Source: JBGAPH01 sp046349955 (GTDB taxonomy: Bacteria; Planctomycetota; Planctomycetia; Pirellulales; JBGAPH01). From it: DNA of 64,000 nt. Where the stretch lies: positions 124,001 to 188,000 of the forward strand of contig JAXMBI010000004.1 of the NCBI GenBank assembly GCA_046349955.1. The letters are read 5' to 3'. Positions 17,276 through 27,300 of the stretch are shown in pieces. Numbering within the stretch: position 1 is the first letter of the stretch; every line of letters starts with the position of its first letter. The notes under the pieces were generated by a model. That model was not told the origin of the DNA. It ran no database searches and worked only from the letters and a program-made list of their open reading frames with translations. The position numbers and the translations under genes are program-made.

Positions 17276-18453
17276 GGGACCCACTCCTGTAGGGATACGA
17301 AACGGTTCAGCTCGGCCCGGACAGGCTCATCCTGCGCAGGGGCTCGGAGGGCGCTGGCAGGCGGCGATCATCCGCACGCAGGCAAAGGAACTGGAACGGC
17401 CATCACGGCGTCGAACAAAAGCTGCTTGGCAAGAGGTTGGCGGGGCTTCGCAATCCGCTGGGCGAGTCGTGCGCCCCTGATTATCCCCAGAACGAAAATC
17501 GATTGCCACAAAATTCTACCACTGCCCCGGCGCGCTCCTGACCGCCGCAGGACATTTGGCAAAAGATTCTGTGACCAACCGCCGACCACCAGCAAACAAA
17601 TCTATCCAAATTACCCAAACCACCGAGTCTTCCAGACTCCGAAGATATCTCCCCCGATCGTGCGCGTCACCGGCCAGCAAACTTGCTGGTTCCGGCCTGC
17701 GACGGCCACGTCGAAAGAGAACGGGCAATCTGGCGGCAGCGTTCGAGCAGGAAGCTGATCGCGGTATGAGGATGACAAGCAAATCCTCGTATTCATGAAC
17801 CCGCGGGCCGGCCGAACGCTTGAGCTGCTAACGCAAGCTCACTAATTCTAACTAGGACCGCGCGGCAGTCCAGTAGTTGGTCGAGGAGTTTTGCGATCCA
17901 CGTGATGCTAGCACGCGAGGCGGCCGAGCCGTCCGCGAGCTGCTCGCAGCGCGAACAATCCACCGCTGCGCCGATTCAACGGAGAGCGCGTTGGCCAACT
18001 TCGGCAGTCACGCGCCGCGGCAACTCAGCTTTACGCAGCGCTCACTTCGCCCGCCGTCGCGCCGCAGCAACCCACAACGTCTCGACCGCGAAGCCACAGG
18101 CTAGGGTGAAACACCCAAGCGAGACGAGTGCGGCGAATTCGAGCAGGTTGGAGAGCATGCCCCTCGAGTACCGCAATTCGCGGGCCAAATCTCGTAAGGC
18201 AGCAAGAAGAACAAAAAAGCGGGGCCGGCCGCCAGGCTTGCAACAAGACGGACGCGGACCCCGGCTGCCCAAGGGGCAACGGGGGTTGAACCCCGCCCAG
18301 CGTCCGCCGGACCGGCGTCTGAAAAAAGCCTGCCCGCGACATCCCTGCCCCACGTGAGGCGCCGTTGACAGCGTTCCCCTCGCCGGTCTAAACAAGCCAC
18401 CATCGCCCAAAGGAGTTGTCTTGGGCGTTTCAGGTCGAGCGTAGGCGCTGCGA
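17276..18453. other. Long gene-poor gap upstream of rpoD
   Basis: About 1.2 kb between the divergent rpoD and histidine phosphatase genes. A 7-bp hairpin CCAGCAA-AC-TTGCTGG is at 17674-17689. The region around 18270-18300 has G-rich and C-rich runs including GGGGTTGAACCCC. Open frames of 60-150 codons exist but have Arg/Ser/Pro-rich shadow-like composition and no ribosome site. One small frame (18042-18158, minus) looks better and is listed separately. I found no tRNA, 6S, SRP or RNase P RNA signature by eye. Confidence 0.4.
18042..18158 (-). CDS. Possible 38-residue single-pass membrane protein
   Basis: ATG at 18158, stop at 18042. The product has one strong hydrophobic segment (LLEFAALVSLGCFTLACGF) followed by a short Ala/Arg-rich basic tail ending RRRAK. 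A weak GAGGGG lies just upstream of the ATG. The composition differs sharply from the surrounding shadow frames, which lack hydrophobic runs. No homologue is known to me, so this is a candidate only. Confidence 0.35.
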   Translation of the reverse strand: MLSNLLEFAALVSLGCFTLACGFAVETLWVAAARRRAK

Positions 18454-19086
18454 ATGATTCTGTACTGCGTCCGGCACGGAGAGAGTGTTTACAACGCCGA
18501 GCGGCGGATCCAGGGGCAAACCGACGTCGAACTGTCTTCCCTAGGTCTGAGCCAGAGCGGGGCCGTCGTCGAGGAACTCGCCTCCCTGCCGATCGAGGCA
18601 GTGTACTCGAGCCCGCTGCGGCGCGCTCGGCAGACCGCGGAGCCGTTGGCCACAGCCTTGGGGCTCGAACTGCGTCTCGACCCTCGGCTGGCCGAGATCA
18701 ACGCCGGGGTCTTTCAGGGGCTGGACTGGGACGAGATCGCCGCCCGCTATCCGGCCGAGGGGGTCCGCTGGAAGTCGCACGACCCCGACTTCGTCATTCC
18801 CGGCGGCGAATCGCGCCGGCAGCTCGCGGCCCGCGCGGTGGAGGCCTTTCAGGCGATCCGCGCGGCGGGGGGCTCTCGAGTCGCTGTGATCGCCCATGGC
18901 GGCCTGCTCACCGCGGGCTTCAAAGGCCTCTTCGCCGTGCCGCTCGAGCGAAACCCCTTTAACCTGCTCAACGGCTCGATCAGCCAGATCGTTTGGGACT
19001 CGGAGCCGCAACTCCTCACGCTCAACCAAACCGAGCATTTGCGCCGCGTCGCCGGTTTGGCCGAAGCCCGCACCGGCGACCTTTGA
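18454..19086 (+). CDS. Histidine phosphatase family protein
   Basis: A 210-residue cytoplasmic enzyme of the phosphoglycerate-mutase-like fold. The phosphohistidine signature VRHGESVYN is at residues 6-14. The supporting 'SPLRRARQTAEPLA' (about 52-65), 'EINAGVFQGLDWDEI' (about 80-94) and 'VIAHGGLLTA' with the second catalytic His (about 148-157) are intact. The substrate may be a small phosphoester such as alpha-ribazole phosphate or a phosphoglycerate, but no linked pathway gene narrows it. Its stop is only 8 nt from the stop of the convergent TolC-like gene. Confidence 0.92.
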   Translation: MILYCVRHGESVYNAERRIQGQTDVELSSLGLSQSGAVVEELASLPIEAVYSSPLRRARQTAEPLATALGLELRLDPRLAEINAGVFQGLDWDEIAARYPAEGVRWKSHDPDFVIPGGESRRQLAARAVEAFQAIRAAGGSRVAVIAHGGLLTAGFKGLFAVPLERNPFNLLNGSISQIVWDSEPQLLTLNQTEHLRRVAGLAEARTGDL

Positions 19087-19094
19087 TTCGCGCA

Positions 19095-21059
19095 CTACGG
19101 CCGCAGCGGCGGCCGCGGCAACTGCAACGGACGGTTTTCCGGGGGCGGCGCCGGCAACGTCTCCGGCACGGCCAACTCGGGAATCACATCGGGCACGACC
19201 TCGCGAGGCCCCTCGAGATAGGGGTCGGGCCCGGTGGCGGGCGGACGCTCGATCGGATTTCGCAGATCGAACGTATTCTCGGCCGGCTGCGTGCCGCCCG
19301 GATAACGCGGCTCCTCGCCTGTCGGCGCCATGGCCTTGGGATAGAGCCGCGGGTGGAAGAGTCGGCCGAGCGGGCCGATCGAGCCATAGCGCTCCTCGGC
19401 GAAGCGGACGCCATGGACCTCGAGGATCGTGCCGGTCTCGCGCTCGAGGGTGGCCAGGGCCGTGTTGTACTGCGTGAGCGCGTCGGCCTCGCGGCTCACC
19501 GAGTTGCCCCACTCGGTGATGGCCTGCAGCACGTTCAAGTAGATGTTCCGCCCCGCGATGTACTGTGCGAACTGGATCTCGAGGTTGATTCGCGAGGCTT
19601 CGCGGACGGTGCGAAAGGCCTCATACTGCGTCCAGTATTGGTCCAGGTTCCGCAGCCCCGAGTTGAGAATGAACGACACCGTTTGCAGCTGCTGGTCGAT
19701 GTTCGCCCGGTCGCGGACGATGAACAGCTCCTGCTGCCGCATCGTGGCCCGCTCGCGCCGCAGCGCCAGCGGCACCGAAAAGTTCACGCCCAGCTGCCAC
19801 TCGGTGAACTCCCCCGGCCGGCTGGCGACGAGCGTCCGGTCGGGCGTGCGCCCTTCCAGGCCGTTCCAGCGGTAGAGGGCGTTGGCGTCGAGCCGCGGCA
19901 GCGCTTGATTGCGGGCAATGACCAACTGCTGATCGTCGGCTTCGAGGATGAGCTGTAGTTCGATCAGGTCGGGCCGCTGCTGCGCGGCCAGCTCGTAGAC
20001 GGCCGGCCACTGGATTTCGGTGCGGGCGAAGCTCGGCGGCGTCACCGGAACGTACAGGTCTTTGCTCGCCGGCAGCAGCCCCATGATGTTCCGCAACGCG
20101 GCTTCGCGGGCCAGCAAGTTAGCTTCCGAAGCGACCAGATTGGCGCGAAATCCTGCGAGCGCCGATCGCGCCTGTGCTACGTCGGCTTCGCTGGCCAGCC
20201 CGGCATTCTTGTTCGCTTCGGCGCGCATCAACCCCGCCGACCCCTGCTGCACCTGCTGTTCCCGCGCCCACACGTCGGTCCGCGCGAACACGAGCGCCCA
20301 ATACGCCTGGATCACACTCCGCACCAGGTCCTGCACCGTGTCCTTGAGCTGGTAGAACGACCGCTCGGTGTTGATGCGGGCGATGATGATCGGCGCGATG
20401 TTGGCCGGCCGGCCGGCGCCTTGCAGCAGCGGCTGCGTGTAGGACATCTCGGTGGCCGAGGGAGACTGCGGATTGAGCGGTTGGTTGGGAGCGTTCGTCT
20501 GATTGGGGTTCGCCCGCACGCCGAGTCGCGCCACGCCGCCGAGCTGGTTGGTCTTGGCCAGCCCCATGTTGAACGCGTAGCTGTCGTTGCGGAATCCGCG
20601 AATGCCGACGCCGCCGGGACTGGCTGGGTCGAACACCGCGAAGGGGGGCTCGGTGCGGAAAAAGTTGTTGATCACCTCAAGCGTCGGATCGAAGCGGGCC
20701 CGCGTCTGGTCGATCTGCACGTTGGTGATCGCCGGGTCGTAGATCGTGCGGCCGCTCGGCACCGCCACGTCGCCGGTCAACACCCGGATGGCGTCGGAGT
20801 TCGACAGCGTGATGCGGATCGCCTCGTCGAGCGTGATCGCGAGGCGCCCTTGGGCGCCAACCCGATCGCGGACCGTCACCGGCGCGCCGACCTCGGGAAT
20901 CGGCCGGTGGTAAACCGCCCCCGGCGGACGCACCTGGATGTGGCGCTGCTCGGGCGCGACAAGCCACCAGTCTTCGACGCCGGCCGCGGGGCGCAGCGCG
21001 AACCCCAAGATTGCCAGCGCCGCCGCCAGGCGCCATGAGATTCGCGCGCATCCATGCAT
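19095..21059 (-). CDS. TolC-family outer-membrane efflux protein
   Basis: A 654-residue protein from the ATG at 21059, which gives a signal peptide (ISWRLAAALAILGFALRPAAG). The longer frame to 21236 would bury the signal peptide, so it is rejected. Two outer-membrane efflux repeats with long helices are visible (for example 'TLDEAIRITLSNSDAI' near 80, 'ARSALAGFRANLVASEANLLAREAALRNIMGLLP' type heptads near 300, and 'LNVLQAITEWGNSVSREADALTQYNTALATLE' type heptads near 520). A Pro-rich tail of ~90 residues is unusual. It would form the outer-membrane exit duct of an efflux pump or secretion system. No inner-membrane partner is adjacent; the RND operon 31 kb away lacks its own TolC, so pairing is possible (inference). 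Confidence 0.93.
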   Translation of the reverse strand: MHGCARISWRLAAALAILGFALRPAAGVEDWWLVAPEQRHIQVRPPGAVYHRPIPEVGAPVTVRDRVGAQGRLAITLDEAIRITLSNSDAIRVLTGDVAVPSGRTIYDPAITNVQIDQTRARFDPTLEVINNFFRTEPPFAVFDPASPGGVGIRGFRNDSYAFNMGLAKTNQLGGVARLGVRANPNQTNAPNQPLNPQSPSATEMSYTQPLLQGAGRPANIAPIIIARINTERSFYQLKDTVQDLVRSVIQAYWALVFARTDVWAREQQVQQGSAGLMRAEANKNAGLASEADVAQARSALAGFRANLVASEANLLAREAALRNIMGLLPASKDLYVPVTPPSFARTEIQWPAVYELAAQQRPDLIELQLILEADDQQLVIARNQALPRLDANALYRWNGLEGRTPDRTLVASRPGEFTEWQLGVNFSVPLALRRERATMRQQELFIVRDRANIDQQLQTVSFILNSGLRNLDQYWTQYEAFRTVREASRINLEIQFAQYIAGRNIYLNVLQAITEWGNSVSREADALTQYNTALATLERETGTILEVHGVRFAEERYGSIGPLGRLFHPRLYPKAMAPTGEEPRYPGGTQPAENTFDLRNPIERPPATGPDPYLEGPREVVPDVIPELAVPETLPAPPPENRPLQLPRPPLRP

Positions 21060-21293
21060 GTCGGAAGAATCGACACACTGCCCGCGCCGGCTGGCGAAAT
21101 GTCCAGCCGCCGACCGCTTGTTCGCTGTCGGCAAACTTGGCCGCCGAAGCGGTTCGAAACTCACGGTGCAGTCGATCCGGCTGGGTAAACCTTGCGGCCC
21201 TCCATTCTGGGCGCCCGGTTGCTGCCGAGCGGCCAAAGGGAATAATCATCCGCAAGCGGACGAACCAGCGACCTTCCTCAGGCAGCCCCGACC

Positions 21294-21977
21294 ATGGACG
21301 ACCAACCCCGCAACCCTCCCACCACCGGACTCGGCGGACGCTCCCTCAAGCCCTTGCCCACGGTTCTGCTCGAGCGCCGAGCGACCGGCCGCTTCAAGCC
21401 CGACCCGGTTCCGCCGGAATTGCTCGACACCGTGCTCCGCCTCGGCCTCCAAGCCCCCTCCGGCTACAACCTGCAGCCGTGGCGGTTCATCGTGGTGCAA
21501 GACGCGGCGAACCGGCAGCGGCTGATGAAGGCGGCCTTCAATCAGCCCAAGATTGGGCAGGCCCCGGTGGTGCTGATCGCCGTAGGCATGAAGGAGGAGT
21601 GGAGAGCCCGCGCCGACGAAGTGTTTCAGGAGGGCGCCAAGCGGGGCGCCGGCAAGCCTGAGAACGTGGCGGCCTATCAGCAGCAGGCGCTCGGCTTCCT
21701 GTCGACCAAGCCGATGGACGTGTGGGTCAACCGGCACACGATGATCGCCTTTACCGCGCTCATGCTCGTGGCCGAGGCCTATGGGTTGGACACAGCGCCG
21801 ATGGAAGGATTCGACGCCGCCGCCGTGAAAGCCGAGTTTGGTCTGCCGGAGGAATCCGAGGTGGTTGCGCTCCTGGCGATCGGCATCGCCGACGGCCCCG
21901 ACAAGCCGTACACGGGACGGTTCGAGCTGCCGCGGGTCGTGTACGCGGAAAAGTATGGTCAGCCGTGGCCCGGTTGA
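21294..21977 (+). CDS. Nitroreductase family FMN oxidoreductase
   Basis: A 227-residue protein of the nitroreductase fold. The FMN-binding start 'LLERRATGRFKPDPV' with a following 'LQAPSGYNLQPWRFIVV' is typical. 'MIAFTALMLVAEAYGLDTAPMEGFD' near 150-175 is the family's conserved core, and the C-terminus has 'LLAIGIADGP'. It likely uses FMN and NAD(P)H to reduce nitro, quinone or flavin-like substrates in the cytoplasm; the physiological substrate is unknown. It stands alone and is followed by two hairpin repeats. Confidence 0.93.
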   Translation: MDDQPRNPPTTGLGGRSLKPLPTVLLERRATGRFKPDPVPPELLDTVLRLGLQAPSGYNLQPWRFIVVQDAANRQRLMKAAFNQPKIGQAPVVLIAVGMKEEWRARADEVFQEGAKRGAGKPENVAAYQQQALGFLSTKPMDVWVNRHTMIAFTALMLVAEAYGLDTAPMEGFDAAAVKAEFGLPEESEVVALLAIGIADGPDKPYTGRFELPRVVYAEKYGQPWPG

Positions 21978-21984
21978 TCTCTTG

Positions 21985-22012
21985 TTAGCCCCCCGTGAGT
22001 CACGGGGGGCAA
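21985..22012. repeat. TTAGCCCC hairpin repeat, copy 1
   Basis: An 11-nt perfect inverted repeat (21988-21998 with 22000-22010) is flanked by TTAGCC and GGCAA. It starts 8 nt after the nitroreductase stop, where it could end or protect the transcript. Related elements are at 22099, 32498, 60535 and 60738. Confidence 0.65.
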
Positions 22013-22098
22013 CACGGTGACGCCCTATCCCGGCTTGTTCTGCTCGGCACGGCGGGAGCGCGCTGTTTTACGGTGCACCGAAGGTCGCCGCTGTTCCG

Positions 22099-22122
22099 CC
22101 CCGGCGACTCGCCGGGGGCTAA
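22099..22122. repeat. TTAGCCCC hairpin repeat, copy 2
   Basis: CCCCGGCGA (22099-22107) and TCGCCGGGG (22109-22117) form a perfect inverted repeat, followed by GCTAA. It lies 15 nt past the stop of the fusion gene on the minus strand. Confidence 0.65.
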
Positions 22123-22136
22123 TGGGAACCGACGGG

Positions 22137-23315
22137 CTAGTCGACCGTCTGTTGTCGTCGCAGTTCCGTGCTGGAGATGTCCTGACGGAAGCGCTCGGCC
22201 GGAATGCCTTGGCACAGGCGACGGAGCGCGGGGGGGAGTTGGAGACCGTCGAGCCCGACGAACCGCCCCCCGACTAAGCGGCCGAAGACGAGAAACCGCG
22301 CGCCGGCCGCCGCGAGATCTCTTAGCGCCGCGTCGCGGGCGGCTTCGCTGCCGTAGTAGCGCGGTTCGCCGATCCGCTCGATCGTATCCGCGCCGACGAC
22401 AAACGTGGCGCCGGGAAACAGCCGGCTCTTTTCGCGAAACGTCGGCGCGCGTGTGAACCACAGGGGCGCGCCCGCGAATTGCTCGGCCCGCCGCGCCTGT
22501 TCGCTAAAGTCGAGCGGCGGCTTGTCGACGTTCTCGATCGAGATTTCGAACTCGACAGGCCGCCCCAACTCGGCCGCGGCGACTTCGGCCATCCGCCGGT
22601 GCCCGTCGTGCAACGGATGGAATGCGCCAGGGAACAGCAGCTTGGCCGGGCTGTTCGGCCGCGGCTGCCCGAGTTCGTGCCAGTCCGACGAAGCGTCGGC
22701 ACGCCCAATCGCGGCGACTTCGCCCGCCAAGAGCCGCTGCCAGGCGAGCGGGGCGCTCGTGCGCTGCTCCTCGATCTGCTCGCCGGCACGGAACGCGAGC
22801 GCCAGCGGCGGCGCGCCGCACAACTCGGCCAGCAGATTGAGCGCGAGGTCCGCCACCAGCCGCTCTTCCTCTGGGCGCGACCGCGCACCTTTTTCCAGCG
22901 TCAGCGAATGCGTGAGCGTGGCGTCGGCGGTCTGCACGGCCAGGTGAACCCGGTGCGGGCCGCGCTTCGGCCGATCGCTGGCCAGGCTTGCCGTGCAGCC
23001 GAGTCCAAAGAGCGCCGGGGGGGCCGTGTTCTCGGTGCTCGCGCCTGACAAGCGCTGGGCGCGCCGGTAGCCCGCCATCGCCATGGCCCGCGCCGTGTCG
23101 GACGAGCAGAAGTGGTCGGGCGCCCCGCCCAGCCAATCGACCAGCGCCGACGATGCGTAAGGCACGATCGCCTCGAGCACCGTGCGCGATGCGCCGGGCT
23201 GGGCAAGCAGATCGGAGATCGCCAGGCTGCCGCCGCCGGTCACCGCCAGCACGCCAAGGCCCGCGGCCGCGTGGACCTGTTGCACCAGGGCCGCCCGCGC
23301 TCGGTCGCCGTCCAC
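22137..23315 (-). CDS. CinA-like (degenerate PncC) / nucleotide adenylyltransferase fusion
   Basis: A 392-residue protein starting at a GTG (23315) with AAGGAG 6 nt upstream; that ribosome site overlaps the stop of the preceding aldolase gene. Residues about 10-160 resemble the CinA C-terminal/PncC nicotinamide-nucleotide amidase fold ('TGGGSLAISDLLAQPGASR', 'ALVDWLG'). The catalytic Ser of the usual ESCTGG motif is Ala24 here. Residues about 225-390 form a nucleotidyltransferase with 'LLFPGAFHPLHDGH' (226-239, HxGH type) and 'ISSTELR' (about 380-386), as in NadD/NadR/CoaD enzymes. PncC makes NaMN, which NadD adenylates, so the fusion points to pyridine-nucleotide metabolism. The missing Ser suggests the first domain is not a working amidase. 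The adenylyltransferase substrate is inference. Confidence 0.85.
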   Translation of the reverse strand: MDGDRARAALVQQVHAAAGLGVLAVTGGGSLAISDLLAQPGASRTVLEAIVPYASSALVDWLGGAPDHFCSSDTARAMAMAGYRRAQRLSGASTENTAPPALFGLGCTASLASDRPKRGPHRVHLAVQTADATLTHSLTLEKGARSRPEEERLVADLALNLLAELCGAPPLALAFRAGEQIEEQRTSAPLAWQRLLAGEVAAIGRADASSDWHELGQPRPNSPAKLLFPGAFHPLHDGHRRMAEVAAAELGRPVEFEISIENVDKPPLDFSEQARRAEQFAGAPLWFTRAPTFREKSRLFPGATFVVGADTIERIGEPRYYGSEAARDAALRDLAAAGARFLVFGRLVGGRFVGLDGLQLPPALRRLCQGIPAERFRQDISSTELRRQQTVD

Positions 23316-23325
23316 GCGCCGCTCC

Positions 23326-24105
23326 TTAGCCGCGGAAGTGGCTGGCGAAGGTCTGCTTGATAGCGGCCAAGCCGAGCCGCGCGGCGCTCACGTCGCTGCC
23401 GAAGGTCAGCATCCGGCAGCCCTTTTCCACGCACTTGTCGGCGTGCGCCGGATCGAAGGCCACCGTGCCCCAGTGCTTGCCATGCTTCTTACAGGCGGCC
23501 GCCACCTGGTCGACCGCCTCCCAGACCTTGGGATGGCTCGGCTGGCCGAAGACCCCCAACTCCTGCGAAAGATCAGCCGGCCCGACGAACAGCAGATCGA
23601 CCGCGTCGAGCGCGGCGATGGCGTCAGCGTCGTTCAAGGAACCGACGGTTTCGATCTGCACGGCCACGAGGTGGTCGCGGTTGGCGGCCTCGGCAAGCTG
23701 CGCCGCGGAGCGGCCCGTGTAATGGCCGTCGGCCCCTGAAGTGTTCAGCCCCCGCAGCCCCTGCGGTGCGAACTTCGTCCAGCGGACGAACTCCTCGGCG
23801 TCGGCCAACGAGCCGATGCGGGCGGCCATCACGCCGTCGATGCCTGACTCCAGGTTCTGGCTGGCCAGCGAGTAGTGAAAGAAGGGCATCCGCACGAAGC
23901 AACCCAGCCCATTGGCGCGGGCGGCGAAGTTGAGGTTCACGATCTGCTCGGTCGTGAGCCCGGCGTGCTCCTGATCGAGCCACAGACCCTCGTAGCCGCC
24001 GGCGAGCCCGAGCAAGTCGATGAGCACCGGGTGCGGCATGCGGCCCACGGCCAGCACGTGGATCAGACGGTTTTGCTCGAGCAACGTCTTGAACACGCGG
24101 GGCAT
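23326..24105 (-). CDS. HpcH/HpaI-type aldolase/citrate lyase family enzyme
   Basis: A 259-residue class II (metal-dependent) pyruvate-type aldolase. I choose the ATG at 24105, preceded by AAGGAC; the ATG at 24147 has no ribosome site. Family residues are visible: 'GLWLDQEHAGLT' near 40-51, the metal ligand Glu in 'VAVQIETVGSL' near 150, and 'VDLLFVGPADLSQELG' near 170. Such enzymes split 2-keto-3-deoxy or 4-hydroxy-2-keto acids to pyruvate plus an aldehyde. The stop overlaps the ribosome site of the downstream fusion gene, so the two are translationally coupled; no shared pathway is obvious. Confidence 0.9.
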   Translation of the reverse strand: MPRVFKTLLEQNRLIHVLAVGRMPHPVLIDLLGLAGGYEGLWLDQEHAGLTTEQIVNLNFAARANGLGCFVRMPFFHYSLASQNLESGIDGVMAARIGSLADAEEFVRWTKFAPQGLRGLNTSGADGHYTGRSAAQLAEAANRDHLVAVQIETVGSLNDADAIAALDAVDLLFVGPADLSQELGVFGQPSHPKVWEAVDQVAAACKKHGKHWGTVAFDPAHADKCVEKGCRMLTFGSDVSAARLGLAAIKQTFASHFRG

Positions 24106-24295
24106 GCCGGAAAGGTCCTTCGCTCGCGCATTCGCCCGGCGCGACATTCAGCGTGTGGCCGCGGGCAGGGCGAACGCGCCGGCGGCTCCGCCCGGATGAG
24201 GACGGAATCACGGAGTTTGATCGGGCGACGGAACGCGGTCAAGGGCCGGGCTGCGCGGGTCCCCCAACGATTGCCCCCGCGGCGGTGCTCGGCGC

Positions 24296-24323
24296 TTGGA
24301 GCGACGCGCCAAGAAGTTATAAT
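24296..24323 (+). promoter_or_regulatory. Sigma-70 promoter upstream of the FG-GAP gene
   Basis: TTGGAG (24296-24301), a 16-nt spacer and a consensus TATAAT (24318-24323). Transcription would begin near 24330, about 63 nt before the ATG at 24393. This supports 24393 over the longer frame starting at 24153, which lies upstream of the promoter. Confidence 0.6.
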
Positions 24324-24392
24324 CCGGAATTGCAGCGTTTCTTTCGATGTGTTTTGGGAGCCACGCACGCTCTCCCCCAGCTGGACCACGTT

Positions 24393-27300
24393 ATGTCCCG
24401 CAAACCTTACCGCGCGCGTCGCGCGGCCAAAGAGCCTATTCCCAGTAGTGTCCCGCGCACAACCGCACGGCGCAGTTCCAGGATCTGGGCTTTGGGCCTG
24501 CTGCTGCTCGCTCTCGGCGCGATCTTCTTAGCGCAGCGAGCGCGCACGGCTGCGCCCTCCAAGCTCGCGCGGCCGCAGGAACCGCTGACAGTCGCGCCTC
24601 TGTCTCCTCCGAGCCCGTCCACCGCCGCCACGCTGTTCGTCAAGCTCCCGCCTGACCAGACCGGCTTGGACTTCGTGAATCCGGTCGACCTCGATCATCC
24701 GCTCGCCTTCCTGCACTACTTTGGCATGGCGGCCGGAGGGCTGGCGGTGGGGGACTTTGATGGCGACGGACTACCCGACATCTACGCGGTGAGCGGACCG
24801 CGCAAGAATCGCTTGTTCCGCAACTTGGGCGGCTGGCGGTTCGAGGATGTCACTGCCCGCGCCGGCGTCGACGGCGGCGACGATTGGGGGACCGGAGTGG
24901 CCAGCGTCGACATCAACGCCGACGGCCGGCTCGACTACTACGTCTGCAACTACGACGCCCCCAATCTCCTCTACGTCAATCAAGGGAACGGCACGTTCCG
25001 CGATGAGGCGGCGCGCTATGGCCTTTCCCTGACCGACGCCTCGCAGCAGGCGAACTTTTTCGACTACGACCGCGACGGCGATCTCGACCTGTTCCTACTG
25101 ACCTACCGCTACGAACGCCCGGCAGGGCAGCCGGCCTTGCCTCCGATCGAACTGGTCGAGGGTGAACCAAAAATCAAGCCGGAGTTCGAGCGCTACTACA
25201 AGCTCTCGCGCGATCCTCCGGGATACGAGCCCACGGGCCGCAGCGACGGCTTGCTCCGCAACAACGGCGACGGCACGTTCACCGATGTCTCGACGGCCGC
25301 CGGCATCACGGGCCGCGACCATGGCCTTTCGGCCGTTTGGTGGGATTACGACAACGACGGCTGGCCCGACCTCTACGTGGGGAACGACTTTCGCGATCCC
25401 GACCAGCTCTATCGCAACAACGGCGATGGCGCGCTCACCGACCGAATCGCCGACGTTTTGCCGCACACCACGTGGTTCTCGATGGGCGCCGACGCCGGCG
25501 ATCTGAACAACGACGGCCTCATCGATTTTCTCTCGACCGACATGGCTGGCACCACGCACTACGTGCAGAAGGTGCTGATGGGCGCCATGTCGGACTCCAA
25601 GGAGTTCCTGGACCACGCCGAGCCGCGGCAGGCCATGCGCAACGCGGTGCTGCTCAACACGGGAACCGGCCGGTTCTTCGAGGCGGCGTACCTCACGAAC
25701 TTGGCGAAAACCGACTGGACTTGGTCGGCCCGGCTCGGTGATCTGGACTGTGATGGGCGGCTCGACGCCTTTTTCACCAACGGCGTCGCCCGCAGCTTCG
25801 CCCATTCCGACCTCGCTCCCAAGCTGCAATCGTTGGTCGGGCGCACCTTTTGGGACTTTTACAAAGACACTCCCCGCGTGCCGCAGCGGAACCTGGCGTT
25901 CCGCAACGCAGGGGACCTGAAATTCGACGACGTGGGCGCCGCTTGGGGCCTTGACTACCTGGGGGTCTCTTCGAGCAGCGTGCTCGCGGATCTCGACGGC
26001 GACGGCGATCTTGATTTGCTCACGGCCGACCTCGAAGAGCCAATCGGCGTGTATCGCAACGACTCCCCCGCGGGGCGCCGCGCACTGGTCAAGCTCGAAG
26101 GCGCCGGGCAGAACCGCTTGGGCGTAGGGGCCGTCGTCCGGGTGCGCACCGCCGCCGGCGAACAGGTGCGCCAATTGCAGCCCAACTCCGGCTTTCTCTC
26201 GAGCGCCGACCGCACGCTGCATTTCGGCCTCGGCGACGATCCACGCATCGAGCAACTCACGGTCGAGTGGCCGAGCGGGCGAAGTCAGACTTTTCGCGAC
26301 CTCGCGGCCGATCAGCAAATCACGATCGTCGAGCCCGACACGCCGCGACCTGCGCTTCCGCCGCCGGCGAGTGCCCCGGCGACGGGGCCCGAGGGGTGGT
26401 TTCATTCCAGCCCGGCGCTTGCCAGCGCCGCCCATCGCGAACGACCGTTCGACGACTTCGCCCGTCAGCCGCTGCTGCCGAATAGACTCTCGCAACTTGG
26501 TCCCGGACTCGCCTGGGGAGACGCCGACGGCGACGGCGACGACGATCTCTATTTGGGGGCGGCCGCAGGGGCGGAGCGCCGCATCTGGTTCAACGCGGGG
26601 GGCGGCAAATTCACGCCGGGGGATCCCGCTGCGTTCGCGGCCGACAACGCCTGCGAAGACATGGCCGCGCTCTGGCTCGACGTCGACGGCGACGCCGACC
26701 AAGACTTGTTCGTGGTCAGCGGCGGCGTCGAGTGCGAGGCGGGCGACCCGGCGCTCCTCGACCGACTCTATCTTAATGACGGCCAGGGCCGACTGGCGCG
26801 CTCGGCCGACCGGCTGCCTGATTTGCGCGACAGCGGCTCGACGGCAGTCGCGGCCGATTTCGACCGGGATGGCGACCTCGACTTGTTCGTCGGCAGCCGT
26901 TCGATTCCCGGCCAATACCCGCTCACGCCCGACAGCCGACTGTTGCGCAACGACGCCGGCCGCTTTCTGGACATCACCGACGAAGCAGCGCCGGGACTGC
27001 GCACGACAGGCTTGGTCACTTCGGCACTGTGGACCGACGCCGACGGCGACGGCTGGCTCGACCTGCTGGTGGCGCAAGAGTGGGGCCCGCTCAAGCTCTA
27101 CCGCAACGAGCAGGGGCGGCTCGTCGAACGCACACGAGAGGCCGGGCTGGCCGAGTTCAGCGGCTGGTGGAACGGCCTGGCAGCCGCCGATTTCGACGGC
27201 GACGGCGATCTCGACTACGTAGCGACCAACTTCGGCCTGAACACCAAGTACCACGCCTCGCGCGAGCGGCCGGCGCTGCTTTATTACGGCGACCTCGACC

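Noticed and set aside
17674..17689. 7-bp hairpin CCAGCAA/TTGCTGG as a possible regulatory RNA
   Set aside because: The 2-nt centre cannot form a stable loop without losing pairs, and it has no T run or promoter.
12793..17758. Forward frames of 555 and 647 residues over the helicase and rpoD
   Set aside because: They overlap pcrA and rpoD, whose motifs are clear, and show no family pattern.
17902..18357. 151-residue forward frame in the gap before the histidine phosphatase
   Set aside because: Arg/Ser/Pro-rich with no ribosome site; crosses the better small minus-strand frame.
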